Assembly: GCA_963818685.1 (NCBI GenBank)
Contig: CAWFTJ010000004.1
Coordinates: forward strand, 124,001-188,000
Direction of reading: 5' to 3'
Source: CAJCJE01 sp963818685
GTDB lineage: Bacteria; Actinomycetota; Actinomycetes; Mycobacteriales; Pseudonocardiaceae
Length of the DNA stretch: 64,000 nucleotides
In this document: positions 18,630 through 28,741 of the stretch, piece after piece
Layout: every line of letters begins with the position of its first letter
Numbering within the stretch: the stretch's first letter is position 1
Notes under the pieces: generated by a model
Seen by the model: the letters and a program-made list of their open reading frames with translations, nothing else
Databases searched by the model: none
What the model was told of the DNA's origin: nothing
Translations under genes and position numbers: made by a program

Positions 18630-19637
18630 TCAGACTCCAGGACGAACCGCCTGCTGGACAAGTTGAGGATCGTTCCAGGGCATCGCGATCTGGCGCACGT
18701 TCTGGCCCGTGTACGGAGCCTCAACTATCTGGTTGTTGCCCAAATACATGAAAACGTGGTGGATGGTGCTTGGGTCGTTCGGGTTGTAGGCCAGGAACAT
18801 CAGATCACCCGGTTGGGCGTCATGCACGGGCAGCAGCGCGCCGGCGTGGAACTGGTCCGAGGACACCCTGGGCAGGTTGATGCCGGCCTGTCGGTAGGCG
18901 ATCAGCATCAGCCCCGAGCAGTCGTAGGAGTTCGGGCCGGTGGCACCCCACACGTACGGCTTGCCGATCTGGCTGAGCGCGAACGCGATCGCGATCGACG
19001 CCGCCTGGGTTGGCGCGGGCAGCAGGCTGCCGGCACTTGGCCCGCAGCCGGTCGGGTCGGTCACCTGGCCGACGTGCTGCACCAGGTACGCGGCCATGTT
19101 CTGCCACTTGTTGTAGGCCAGCGGGAACGCGGACCGCTCGACGTCCTGCGCGTCCTCGCCTGGTTGCTGCTGCTGCCAGTTGGGCACGGCGACGAGCACG
19201 TCGTAGAACTTGCCGACCGCGTAGTTCGGGTCGGTCACCTGCTGGTAGGTGCCCCAGCCCTGGGAGGGCCGCATCTGGAAGACGCCGGCCGAGTCGCGGT
19301 CGCCGCCGGGGTCGTTGTGCAGGCCGGACTCCTGCATGCCGGCCTGGATCGCGACCTGCCAGGCGAGCGCGGGCAGGTTGCGTTGCTTGCCGATGGAGAT
19401 GATCAACGCGACGATCGTCTGCTGCCCCGCGTCCAACTGGGCGGCCTTGGCCGCGCCGTCGGTGGCGTCCGAGCCGGTGAAGGGGCCGAGCGCGGCGTCA
19501 CAGCTGGTGTTGCGGTACGCGGACCCGGCGGCTTGTTGCGAGCCGCCGATGACGACGTTGGTGAGCGTTCCGACGATCATCACCGCTCCGAACACCACGA
19601 CAGCGGCGACCGCGACCAGGATGACGACCCTGCGCAC
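18630..19637 (-). CDS. Membrane-anchored lysozyme-like plus NlpC/P60 peptidoglycan hydrolase
   Basis: A 335-residue protein starting at GTG 19637, just after the upstream stop. An N-terminal helix (VVILVAVAAVVVFGAVMIVG) anchors it. The middle (ALAWQVAIQAGMQESGLHNDPGGDRDSAGVFQMRPSQGWGT) resembles a lytic transglycosylase/lysozyme-like fold with its ES and GxFQ motifs. The C-terminal NlpC/P60 domain shows catalytic Cys in SYDCSGLMLIAY and His in STIHHVFMYLG. This double architecture matches CwlT-type hydrolases of Gram-positive conjugation systems, which open the cell wall for the secretion channel. Confidence 0.9.
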   Translation of the reverse strand: MRRVVILVAVAAVVVFGAVMIVGTLTNVVIGGSQQAAGSAYRNTSCDAALGPFTGSDATDGAAKAAQLDAGQQTIVALIISIGKQRNLPALAWQVAIQAGMQESGLHNDPGGDRDSAGVFQMRPSQGWGTYQQVTDPNYAVGKFYDVLVAVPNWQQQQPGEDAQDVERSAFPLAYNKWQNMAAYLVQHVGQVTDPTGCGPSAGSLLPAPTQAASIAIAFALSQIGKPYVWGATGPNSYDCSGLMLIAYRQAGINLPRVSSDQFHAGALLPVHDAQPGDLMFLAYNPNDPSTIHHVFMYLGNNQIVEAPYTGQNVRQIAMPWNDPQLVQQAVRPGV

Positions 19638-19639
19638 GG

Positions 19640-20257
19640 TCAGGACGCGTTCCGGTAGTCCGAGACCTGCCAGCCCTGAGGCGTGGAGACCACGGTGATC
19701 TGCAGGTTTCCCCCGTTGGTCGGCAGCAGGGCGACGACCGAACTGGTGTACGAGGTGATCGCGGTGGCCGGGCCGGTCACCTGGGTGGCCGGGATGTTGG
19801 CCAGGTTGACGCTGGCGAGCTGGGCCAGGATCTCGGGCTCGGTGTAGGGCTGGAGCTGGGTCAGCCACTGCTGGTTGGTCATGTTGACCGGGTGGTTCAC
19901 CCACGCCTCGCCCCACGCCTGGACCACCTCCAACGCCTGCGGCGACGCGGGGGCGGAGATCGGCGACTCGGGCGGCGTCGACAGCCTCGTGCTCGGCTCG
20001 TTGGAGTTGGTCGGCGGCGGGGCATCGGTGTTGATCGACAATGACGCCGACGCGGCCGGGATCTGGATGGTGCCGGACGCCGCCGGGCCCGCAGTGTGCG
20101 ACGGCGAGGAGTGGATGTGGTTGAGGCCGATCGCGATGGCGATGCCGAGGATGGCGATGCCGATGACCGCGCCGACCAGGTGGCGGGGCGACCGCAATGG
20201 CCAGGCCCACAGCCTGCGATAGACGGCAGCTCGGCCCCGATTCGTCCTGATCGGCAT
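19640..20257 (-). CDS. TcpC/VirB8-like membrane-anchored protein
   Basis: About 205 residues: a basic N-terminus, one membrane helix (HLVGAVIGIAILGIAIAIGL), a Ser/Pro-rich linker, and an NTF2-like extracytoplasmic domain (ALEVVQAWGEAWVNHPVNMTNQQWLTQLQPYTEPEILAQLASV). This layout is that of TcpC/conjugative-transfer VirB8-like proteins that scaffold T4SS channels. ATG 20257 is preferred over an in-frame TTG at 20269. The stop is two bases before the hydrolase start, indicating coupling. Confidence 0.75.
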   Translation of the reverse strand: MPIRTNRGRAAVYRRLWAWPLRSPRHLVGAVIGIAILGIAIAIGLNHIHSSPSHTAGPAASGTIQIPAASASLSINTDAPPPTNSNEPSTRLSTPPESPISAPASPQALEVVQAWGEAWVNHPVNMTNQQWLTQLQPYTEPEILAQLASVNLANIPATQVTGPATAITSYTSSVVALLPTNGGNLQITVVSTPQGWQVSDYRNAS

Positions 20258-20344
20258 CAGTGCACGCAACCCTCTTGCGTCGTTACCCGAACCCCCTGTT
20301 CCGAACCGCGCACCATAGCAGCGCGGCCGCGATCAGTCGCGAAG

Positions 20345-20383
20345 TTGTCCACAGCCCCCGAAGCGGCCCCCGAGTTGTCCACA
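20345..20383 (+). promoter_or_regulatory. Two perfect DnaA boxes TTGTCCACA, 30 bases apart
   Basis: TTGTCCACA occurs at 20345-20353 and 20375-20383 in the same orientation; this is the DnaA-box form favoured by high-GC actinomycetes. They sit in the 247-base gap inside the T4SS-like cluster, upstream of the TcpC-like gene. Nothing else of an origin (dnaA, dnaN, many boxes, AT-rich unwinding region) is present. Confidence 0.6.
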
Positions 20384-20504
20384 GTTCCGCCCAATAACCA
20401 CCTGCGGGTTTGTCGCGTTTCCGTAGGCTGGACGCGGGGCCGCAAGCCCCCTGGGAGGGCGGGGGGTCGAGGGGGGAATGTGAGGAAATTTCGGGGAATC
20501 ATGA

Positions 20505-22506
20505 TCAACCTCTGGCCGAACGGGAGTCCCAGCTGTTGTCCCGGACTTCTAGCCCTCGGGACGGGCGGTAGAGCACGAACACCGGGCGGCCCGCGACCAT
20601 CTCGGTTTCCGCGCGGCGCGGGCCGGGCACGGTCTCGCGGTTGCGGCTGACCTTCGACGGGACCACGAACGCGTCCTCGCCTCGGTGGTCCCACGAGTTG
20701 TCGACCACCGGCGGCGTGTCGACCACGCCGGCTCTGCCGGCGGCCGGGCACCGCGACGGTGGGCCCGTCGAGCGCGGGCGGCGCCGTCGCCAGGCAGCAC
20801 GACGGTGGTCGTGCCGCCGCCGGGGCGCGCGGTGAGTTCGCGCCTGCCGCTGAGGTCCATCCGCCGCGCGGACGCGGGCACCGGGCCGACGTGTTCCGGC
20901 GCGGCCTCAGGACGGGCCCTGCGACCGCGCGCGGTGGCCGCGTCGAGCACCGGATCGCCGCTGCCGCCGTCGCGCACGCTCTCCCAGAACTGCGTCCTGC
21001 GGTGTCGGTCCCTCGTTGCGCTTGTGGCGCCGGAAGATCGTGGACGCGGGAAAGCCGCGCCCCGCCGCGCCGACGGACAGTTCGACCATCTGCCACATGC
21101 GCCGCATCGGCTTGCCGACCATGAAGAACACCACGGTGATCAACGTGGCCAGCAGCATCTGCGCGAGCAGCGACAACTGGCTGGACGCGTTGAAGATCAG
21201 CCCGAGCAGCAGCGCGTGCATGCCGGCGAGCGCGGAGAGCAGCAACACGTTGAACAGCACCGCGCCCGCGGCCTTCGCCACCCTGGGCAGCACCTCCGGC
21301 GCGACCATCGCGGCGAGGCCGATCAGCGGCGCGGCGAGCATCAGCACCCGCAACAGCACCTGGGCGAGCAGCACCGCGGCCTTGGCGAACAACTGGAACA
21401 ACGAATAGGCGATGCCCTGGAACATGGCCAGGAAACCGTCGCCGGTTCGGCTGCCCTCGCTGCCCTCGAAGAATCCGGCCGCGGAACCGAGTTTGTTCGG
21501 CAACGCCATGAAGTCGTTCTGTTTCGCCGTCACCTGCGCAGGATTGTCCGCCGATGGGACATCGTATTTCGTCCACGCCTGATCCGACAGCAGCTCCTGA
21601 CTGTATTGCTGGGCCTGCGGCGAGTTAGGATCACCAAACTCTCCACGCTGCCAGTTCGCGAAGACGACGTTGTCGTACAAGGATTCTGGCAATGCATTTG
21701 TCTGCGCGTCGACCTGGTTGTCAGGTAGGAAGCCAGCCTGTATCTCCGAGGTTTTCTGCAACAGCACCGAGTCAACCTCGGAGTACACCGGCCCCAACGC
21801 GAGCACCGATGCGGCGAGCCACATGCCGCCCAGCGCCCACATACTTCGTTTGCTGATGCTGGCCAGATCACCGCTCCACACAAAGCGGAACAGGATGATC
21901 GCCATGATCAACGCGACCGGCCCGAACCACCGGACGTAGATGTTGCCGTAGAACGTCTGCGCCGCGTTCTCCACCGCGTTGTCCAACGGTGCGAACATGG
22001 TGTCGGGTGGCATCATCGCGTAATGGAGGCTGTTCGTGGCGCCGATCATGTTCTTGCCGACGTTGAACAGCTCATTGCCGGCCCAGGTGTCGATCACCGC
22101 ATTCGGGTCGGTGATCGTCGATGACAGCGTGCAGTTGGTTTCGTAGACGTGCCAAACCGTGCCGGCATACGCGTAGTTGTGGTAATTCGAGCCGTGGTTG
22201 CCGTTCGCGGGCGTGGGCGGATCACCGCGGTCCTTCGTGGGTGGGTCGATGGCGCCGACCATGCCCGCGCCTGGCCGTTCCGGGATCGGCGCCTGACCGC
22301 ACTGGTCGGCCAGCGCCGGCGTGCCGATGACGACCTGCATGCCGAGCAGGCCGGCGACCATGCGTGACCATCACCCAGGCTCGGCCGCGCCTGCTCATCC
22401 CGCGTGCGCCGCGCAACAACGGGCCGAGTTTGCGGAATCGCGCGCGTCGCCGGGCGGCAACGGAAAGGCCGGCGATCACGACTGCGAACAGGACCGTCAG
22501 AGCCAT
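20505..22506 (-). pseudogene. VirB6/TrbL-like polytopic membrane protein, multiply frameshifted
   Basis: The main frame (from 22361) encodes a signal-like start, an extracellular N-terminal region with Cys residues, one isolated helix (FGPVALIMAIILFRFVW), another (MWALGGMWLAASVLALGPVYS), and a dense C-terminal group of helices (LFAKAAVLLAQVLLRVLMLAAPLIGLAAMV ...), the layout of VirB6/TrbL channel proteins. Continuity is broken four times by an extra base: near 22362 (signal peptide), 20990, 20778 and 20742. The last three add up to a restored frame ending RPSRGLEVRDNSWDSRSARG at 20505. The ATG at 22506 opens a short membrane segment that could instead be a separate small gene. Confidence 0.72.
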
Positions 22507-22689
22507 GGGCGCGACCTCGCGGGTAGAGGTCCCTCGACCATGCTGGTTTCCCGCACGGCAAGCAATCCCCGAAGGGGGTCGGGTTGGACGACGTGCACTG
22601 CGCGCCGTGACCGCCGAAGCGCCTGCAAGCGTCCATCCGTGGCAGGCCGATTTGCCCGCCTCCGTTGGGCCGGGCCGGGGAACTGCCGC

Positions 22690-25571
22690 TCATACCGTGT
22701 CGTCCCGGTCGGCTCGCTCGGCGTCGGATGCCGCGCCGTGGCGGCCGGAGTGGTCGGCGGGGGTGGGCACGAGTTCGTCGACGAGACCGAGTTCGGCGTC
22801 GAACTCCTCGTCGAACTGGCCCTCCGGGTCGCCGACGTAGTGCGGCACGGACACCGGTTCGGCCTCGGTGCCGGGCAGCGCGGCCGGGTTGTTGTGCTCC
22901 TCGCGCATCGCGTCCGGCGTCGTGTCCATGGCCTCGCGCAGGTGTGCCAGGTGCGGGCCGGAGAAGTCGATCCTGATCCGCTCCACGCCGCCCGCGCCGT
23001 CGCCGAAGATGAACTGGCGCGGCGAGGTGTCCCGCTCGGTCATGCCCCGATCACCGCCGGGCCTGCGGCCCAGGCTCGCCACGACCTGCTCGTAGCCGGC
23101 GCCGACCGGCACCTTGAGCAGCCGCAACGCATCGGCCTGCGCGTTCTCGTCGTCCAACCGGCCGACGAACATCGAGTCGAGCAACGCGACGAAGCCCTGG
23201 ATGCGCAGGAAGTCGGCAGGGATCTGGCTGGACAGCAGCACCCGTACGTTCCACTTGCGGGAGTCACGGGCGAAGCGGTTCATCAGCACGCGACCGGTCG
23301 GCACCTCGGAGAGGAAGAACGCCTCGTCGATCCAGACGCCCTTGCGCAGGTCCTTCGGCCGTTCGTAGATCGACCGCTGGGTGAGCCAGGCCGCGAGGTT
23401 GAGCAGCTCAACGCCGAGCGACTCCGCGTCCGTCCAGTGCTCGCGGCTCGACCCCGTCCTTGGGCAGGGTCAGGCCGGCCATGGTGAGCACGGTCAGCCG
23501 GTCGTCGCGGGCCTCCGCGTACGGGTCGGCGTCGTGTTCCGGGATGAGCAGGCTCATCCGCTCGCGCATCTCGTCCAGGAAGTCGGCGACGACCATGGCG
23601 TGCTCGTGGTGTTCGCTCGCGTCCCTGCGCAGCGCCTCGATGACCTGGCCCGGGTTGGCGTCGAACCGTCCGCCGACCGCGCGGACCGCGCGCAGCAGCA
23701 CGATCCTGGTTCTGCGGGAGGCGCGAGACCTCGTACGGGACGAGGCCGGACAGCACGTCCAGCACCAGGCGTCGCCGGGTCGCCGCGACCAGGGCCTTCT
23801 CCCGACGCCAGGACCGTTCCGGGTCCTCCTCGTCGTAGAAGTGCTCCAGCATCGGCTCGGGCACCACCCGGTACGGGTTGAGGATGCCGGGCTGCGCGTT
23901 GAGCAGGTTGATCGGCCGGGCGTAGGGCCGCAGCTCGGGCAGGTCGCACAGGCGCGCCAACGGGCCGGACGGGTCGAGCAGCGTCCAATAGGCGCCGGCG
24001 CGCAACGTCTTGTAGACGATGCCGCCGCCGAGGAACGACTTACCGCCGCCGAGACCGGCGACGAGCGCGGTGAGGCCGGAACCGTCCCGGATCTCCTGCG
24101 CCATCCACGGATCCCAGGCGACCGGACGACGCGTGGCCGTGCAGGTCTCGCCGAGCAGGATGCCGCGCCGATCGCCGACTTCCGCGGTCGCGGTGGGCAC
24201 CGCGGAGGCCGCCCACATCACCGAGCCTCGGCGCAGGTAGGCGCCGGAGGCCAGCGGTTCGCCGGGGATGAACTCGCGGGCCATCGCGTACTGGGCCTCG
24301 GGGTGCTCGATGGCGACCTTCGGCTTGTACAGCTCAAGCAGCTGCTGGGCCAGGCGCAGCGCCTCGCGCTCGGTCGCGCCGGAGACCGCCAGCCGCCACC
24401 AGGACCGCACCCTGGTGGCGTGCGCGGTGAACCCGGAGGTCATCTCGTCGTCGATCTCCAGCACCCGCGACGCCTGCCGGGACAGCGACTGCGGCGGTTC
24501 CAGCTCGTGCTCGTCGGTGTAGTGCCGGACCTGCGAGCGGACCTTGTTCATCTGCCGTTGCAGCTCGCCGGAGACCTCCTCCGGCTTGCGCACGTAGATC
24601 CGCGCCGACCACTCGACCGGGGCCGGCAGCCGGTCCGCGTGCTGCACCCACGGGTCGTCGACCTCGGGCACCTGTAGGCCGTGCATCTGGCCGACCGTGA
24701 GCACCGCGACATGACGCTTGATGCCCGCGTTGGAGCCGGTGCGGCCGCGCACGGTGACGGTCGGCGCGTAGGGCTCGGTGTGGAAGTCGGCGGCGTCGGT
24801 GAAGCTGGCCAGGTCCTCCGGCTCCCAGACCGCGCCGGGCACGGCCGGCATGTTGCGCGGCGCCGGCAGGCCGAGCGAGCAGGACCGGTGCATCAGCCAG
24901 GACATCTCCTCGGCTGTGACCGGCCGGCCCTCAAGGCCGGCCGAACCGAGCACCTGGTCGAGGTGTTCGACCTCGCTGTCCAGCGCGACGAGTTCGGCGT
25001 CGACCGCGTCGGGGAAGATCCGGCGCAGTAGAGGCGCGGCGCGTTCGACCGCGCGGTCGACCATGTTCCTGGTCTGCACCTGGACGCCGAGGTAGACCTC
25101 CTTCTCCGCCATGGACCGGCCGAACAGCTGCTGCTGCTCGCCGACCATGTAGTCGTCGAAGGAGGGCGCGCCCTGGGTGTCCGGAAGGCGGTTGACCGCG
25201 TTGTGCACGTGCGCCTCGGCCCACATCCGGATCGGATACGGGCGGGTCGTCACGCGCAGGTGCAGCCAGCGGCCCTGCAACTCGGCGTACTGGCCGGCGA
25301 TGGCCGCGATCAGGTCCTGGCGCTGCGAGTCGGAGCGGAACGACCAGCGCTGCGGGGAGAGCCGGTACCAGGCGTAGACATCCTGGCCGGTGCGCAGCAG
25401 GTGTCCGTCGATGCTGCGTGCGGCGATGGAGGGGGTGTAGGTGGGAATGGCCTGTTCACCGGGTAGACGTCGACCGCGCTGGCTGTACGCGGGCCGTTCG
25501 GCCGGTGCGACGGAGTGCTGGGCGATCCGGTGATTCGCCCTACCGTCACCTCCTGCCCGGCGTCCGAACAC
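22690..25571 (-). pseudogene. VirB4/TraE-like T4SS ATPase, two frameshifts
   Basis: About 960 residues across three frames. The first frame (25571 to about 23704) includes a large N-terminal domain and Walker A in GLGGGKSFLGGG. After an extra base near 23704 it continues RIVLLRAVRAVGGRFDANPG; after a second near 23449 it continues REHWTDAESLGVELLNLAAWLTQRS, with Walker B GVWIDEAFFLSE and VLLSSQIPADFLRIQGF. The C-terminus is acidic. An intact protein would be the hexameric ATPase powering a T4SS. As read, translation of frame one runs out of frame after Walker A, so the product would lack Walker B. Confidence 0.82.
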
Positions 25572-26136
25572 CGCCTACCTCCTTGCTGCGCGTGCGTGCT
25601 GTCCTCGGTGCGCCACCGGATTTGGCCGCCTCGACCGTGCGACTCGACCTTCTGTGGTGCACCGTGCGCGCTCGTCCCGTGTTGCCACGTTGTTCAGCCG
25701 TACCAGAACGGCTGTTGGTTCGCTGTGCACCGGACTGTCCGGTCGTGGCCGCCGCGCGCCCCGACCGGCGCGGTCGGGGCCGGGTCGGGCGCACCCTGAT
25801 CCTGGTCGCGCTCGCCGCGCCGCCCTTGCCGCCGGAAACCTCCCTCGGTGCCGTCAACTCCCGGCCCCACATGGTCAGCATCGCGGTCAGCGGGCGTTCG
25901 TGGCTGATCCGGGAGCAGATGAACCTGGTCAGCACGACCGTGATGACCAGGCCCCAGGCGATGGTGAAGAACCCGAAGCCGAAGCCGATCGCGCGCTGGA
26001 CGGTGAAAACCACGAAGAACACCAGGATGCCGACGCCCCATGCCACGTACCGCGCGCGCCAGGGGAAGGTGGCCTTCGGCGGTCCGAGCCAGACGGCATC
26101 GACGCGGTACACCTCGTCGTCTGTGCGTACCTGCAC
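25546..26136 (-). CDS. PrgI-family/SCO6880-like T4SS membrane protein
   Basis: A 196-residue protein. A short N-terminal strand region (DEVYRVDAVWLGPPKATFPWRARY) precedes two close membrane helices (VAWGVGILVFFVVFTVQRAIGFGFGFFTIAWGLVITVVL), the PrgI/VirB3-like layout found just before VirB4 genes. The final 100 residues are strongly basic and probably disordered (RVRPTRPRPRRSGRAAATTG). Its 3' end overlaps the VirB4-like start by 26 bases, which supports a functional link. Confidence 0.75.
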   Translation of the reverse strand: MQVRTDDEVYRVDAVWLGPPKATFPWRARYVAWGVGILVFFVVFTVQRAIGFGFGFFTIAWGLVITVVLTRFICSRISHERPLTAMLTMWGRELTAPREVSGGKGGAASATRIRVRPTRPRPRRSGRAAATTGQSGAQRTNSRSGTAEQRGNTGRARTVHHRRSSRTVEAAKSGGAPRTARTRSKEVGGVRTPGRR

Positions 26137-26155
26137 TATCGATCACCGCACCCGG

Positions 26156-26410
26156 TCAGCTGGTGAACAAGCTGGCGAGCCAGGTGCCGATGTGTACACC
26201 AGCACCGGTGACCGCGATGCCGATGATGGCCAGCGCTACGAAGACACCACCGATCCGCCGCATGACGCCCGCGTTGTCACCCTTGCCGCCGCCCAGGTAC
26301 AGCAGCAGCAGGGCCACTACCAGCAACAGCAGGGGAACGATGTTGTTGAGAATCCACTGGCTGAAGCCACTCGTGCCGAAAGTGCTCGCAGCGAGCGCGT
26401 GGATCTGCAT
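26156..26410 (-). CDS. Small two-helix membrane protein, VirB2/pilin-like
   Basis: 84 residues with two membrane segments (NNIVPLLLLVVALLLLYLGGG and IGGVFVALAIIGIAVTGAGVHIG) separated by a short charged loop (KGDNAGVMRR). The size, position as first gene of the cluster and helix-loop-helix layout fit VirB2-type subunits, but the sequence is too simple for certainty. It starts with ATG 26410, where the cluster promoter region begins. Confidence 0.65.
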   Translation of the reverse strand: MQIHALAASTFGTSGFSQWILNNIVPLLLLVVALLLLYLGGGKGDNAGVMRRIGGVFVALAIIGIAVTGAGVHIGTWLASLFTS

Positions 26411-26911
26411 CTCGTCCTCCTTGATGCGACGAGTGAGGCCACCCGGCGCACCGATTCGCGGTCAGCGTCGGATGTCACTGCTGACGAGTACACCATGTCG
26501 ATTTGACGTCTTGTAGTGGTCGCTGTGCGCAGCGTAGATCCAATCCGGTTCCCCGCTCGGCTGGTGATGTCCATCTGACCACACCCATCATCGGGCGGAA
26601 GCAGCCCGGCCGACACAGAAACCACCCGTTCGCCCCAGTCGCAGGCGAACTTCACTCGTCCTCGCAACAATCGGTAACTGACCGTGCACCAAACGCCGGA
26701 TTGACTTTCGTGACAATACACCTGAACGATCCAATAGTCGGACAAAACTACCCGCACGCGGCGCACGCAGACCAGTCCCAACAAGCGGAAACCGCAGCTG
26801 AGAGGTGTTCTGCATCACAATCTGGATTGGGAAGCGGCAGACCGGGTAAAGACGGCGCTCGGCGTGGCGACTCACCCTGCCAAGCTCCGTGACAAGAATA
26901 CCGGTTGATCA
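26411..26911. other. 500-base spacer upstream of the secretion cluster
   Basis: The short open frames on both strands have no codon pattern or recognisable domain. The region must hold the promoter of the minus-strand T4SS-like cluster and receives the end of the LtrA gene. It is less GC-rich than the genes around it. No repeat, tRNA or attachment-site duplication was noticed. Confidence 0.5.
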
Positions 26912-28225
26912 TCACAGCCTCGCCGCGGCGTGGTCCACGCCGTCGGCGCCACCGGCACCGCCGCTCCCCCTGATCGCCCGCATGGCCGTCCGATGCTGCC
27001 CGACCAGGTACACGGCGAGCAGACCCGCGACCACCACGGCCATGGCAGCCACCGACGTGGCGATGCCGAGTGGCTTCGCCGTCCAGGACAGCCCGAGGAG
27101 CACGGCGGCGACCACGACCACGTAGCGCTGGCGGACCCGGAAGGTGCGGGTCAACCTGCCGTGCAGGCCATTGGCGGTGAGCAGGAACACCGCGACCGGC
27201 AACGCGACCATCAGCGCGGCGTCGTTCGGCTGTACCCCGTTCGCGCCCCTGGCCGCGTCCGCGGCCACGCTGAGCGTCGCGCCGAGCGCGGCGACCGAGG
27301 TGAAGATCAGGAAATGCGTGTACGCCCAGAGCATCGTGGTCCGCAGCGACGCACGCAGCGCCTCAGTCGTGTCGCTCTTGAAGTACGCCCACCACAACCC
27401 GAACACCAGCAACAGCGCGGCCACCGCCAGTACGATCAGCGAAGCGGAAACCCCCTTGCCCGACACGACGCCCTGCATGGCGATGATCAGTGCTGACGCG
27501 CATTCGCCGAGGACGATCAGGGTGAAGCAGCTGTAGCGGTCGTAGATGTGATCCGGATGCCAGGACGTCCGCCTCCCCCGCGTCTCCGCCCACACCGGGA
27601 CCAGCGCCTCGCAGACGGCGAACAAGCCGAAGAAGATCAGGTCCCACGGGTGCGGGAGAGCCAATCGAATCAGCCAGCCGATCTGGCAGACTCCGATGCC
27701 CAGCGCGTAACGAATCGCGGCCGGCCGCCCAGGCGGATACTCGATCGCCACCCGGGTCCACTGCGCGATCATGGCGATCCGCATGATCACGTAGCCGTAG
27801 GTCATGATCGAGAAGTTGAACGTCTCGAACCCGGCCGGCACGCCGGCGGCGAGTACCAGGGCGCCGGAGATCTGCAGCAGGGTCAACAGCCGGTAGAGCA
27901 CGTCGTCGGTGTCGTAGGCGCTGGCGAACCAGCTGAAGTTGACCCAGGCCCACCAGATCCCGAAGAACACCATCAGGTAGCCGGGCAGCTCGGCCCAGGC
28001 GTGCCAGCCGAGGCTCTGGCCGAGGCCGCGGTGCAGTTGGTTGCCGGCCTGCGCGACCGCGACCACGAAACAGAGATCGAAGAACAGTTCGAGCGGCGTC
28101 GACGAGCGGAACTCCTGCCCGCGATCGCGGGCGATCATCACCCTGCGCCACGTGCCGACGCCCGCGGTCCGGCGCCGGGCGGTTCCGGCCGCGGCCCTGG
28201 CCGGTCGTTCGACGCTTCCCGTCAT
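26912..28225 (-). CDS. ltrA: LtrA-family membrane protein
   Basis: A 437-residue protein with many hydrophobic helices. The start of the LtrA domain is diagnostic: EFRSSTPLELFFDLCFVVAVAQAG (about residues 38-61), then WAWVNFSWFASAYDTDDVLYR and later DRYSCFTLIVLGECASALI. LtrA proteins were named for low-temperature growth in Listeria; their biochemical role is unclear. ATG 28225 has GGGGAGAAA upstream. The gene diverges from the VOC gene at 28281. Confidence 0.92.
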   Translation of the reverse strand: MTGSVERPARAAAGTARRRTAGVGTWRRVMIARDRGQEFRSSTPLELFFDLCFVVAVAQAGNQLHRGLGQSLGWHAWAELPGYLMVFFGIWWAWVNFSWFASAYDTDDVLYRLLTLLQISGALVLAAGVPAGFETFNFSIMTYGYVIMRIAMIAQWTRVAIEYPPGRPAAIRYALGIGVCQIGWLIRLALPHPWDLIFFGLFAVCEALVPVWAETRGRRTSWHPDHIYDRYSCFTLIVLGECASALIIAMQGVVSGKGVSASLIVLAVAALLLVFGLWWAYFKSDTTEALRASLRTTMLWAYTHFLIFTSVAALGATLSVAADAARGANGVQPNDAALMVALPVAVFLLTANGLHGRLTRTFRVRQRYVVVVAAVLLGLSWTAKPLGIATSVAAMAVVVAGLLAVYLVGQHRTAMRAIRGSGGAGGADGVDHAAARL

Positions 28226-28280
28226 TCGATTTCTCCCCGCTGCGACGAGAACTGTCCGTGTTCGAGCCTAAGGTGCCTGC

Positions 28281-28727
28281 ATGCCATTCACGTACCAGGT
28301 CACCGTCGACAGCGCCGATCCCCACGCCCAGGCGGTGTGGTGGGCGGAAACGATGGACTGGCGGGTCGAGCCGACCGACGAGTCCTTCATCAGGCGGATG
28401 ATCGCGGAAGGACTGGCCACCGAGCGTGAGACGATCATGTTCCGCGATCAGCTCTGGTGGCGAGAGGGTGCGGCCATCGTCCACCCGGACGGAGCCGAAG
28501 CCGGTGTTGGCAACCGCATCCTGTTCCAGTTGGTGCCCGAGCCCAGGACGGTCAAGAACCGGCTGCACCTCGACGTGCGGGTGCCGGCCGACCAGCTCGA
28601 CGCCACCATCGCCCGGCTCACCGAGCGCGGCGCAACAGTGTTGTACCAGCGCGAACGCGGCCCCTTCCTGTGGACGACCATGGCCGACCCGGAGGGCAAC
28701 GAGTTCTGCGTGACCCGCGCCCGCTGA
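28281..28727 (+). CDS. VOC-family (glyoxalase-like) protein
   Basis: A 148-residue single-module protein of the vicinal-oxygen-chelate fold. Features are an N-terminal strand with HAQAVWWAETMDWRVEP, a central NRLHLDVRVPADQLDATIARLTERGATVLY, and the C-terminal MADPEGNEFCVTRAR, where the Glu is a usual metal ligand. Substrate is unknown; such proteins can be enzymes or drug-binding proteins. The ATG lies six bases after TAAGGT (28269-28274), suggesting a leaderless transcript. Confidence 0.85.
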   Translation: MPFTYQVTVDSADPHAQAVWWAETMDWRVEPTDESFIRRMIAEGLATERETIMFRDQLWWREGAAIVHPDGAEAGVGNRILFQLVPEPRTVKNRLHLDVRVPADQLDATIARLTERGATVLYQRERGPFLWTTMADPEGNEFCVTRAR

Positions 28728-28741
28728 GCGCGTCCGCCCGT

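Noticed and set aside
20345..20383. Chromosomal origin of replication
   Set aside because: Only two DnaA boxes, no AT-rich unwinding element, and no dnaA or dnaN nearby.
20505..23704. Programmed +1 frameshifting in the VirB4/VirB6-like genes
   Set aside because: Six sites with no shared slippery sequence or stimulator make recoding improbable; decay or error is simpler.
26588..26875. A 95-codon minus-strand frame in the spacer before the secretion cluster
   Set aside because: No ribosome site, domain or codon-position bias; it is most likely chance.
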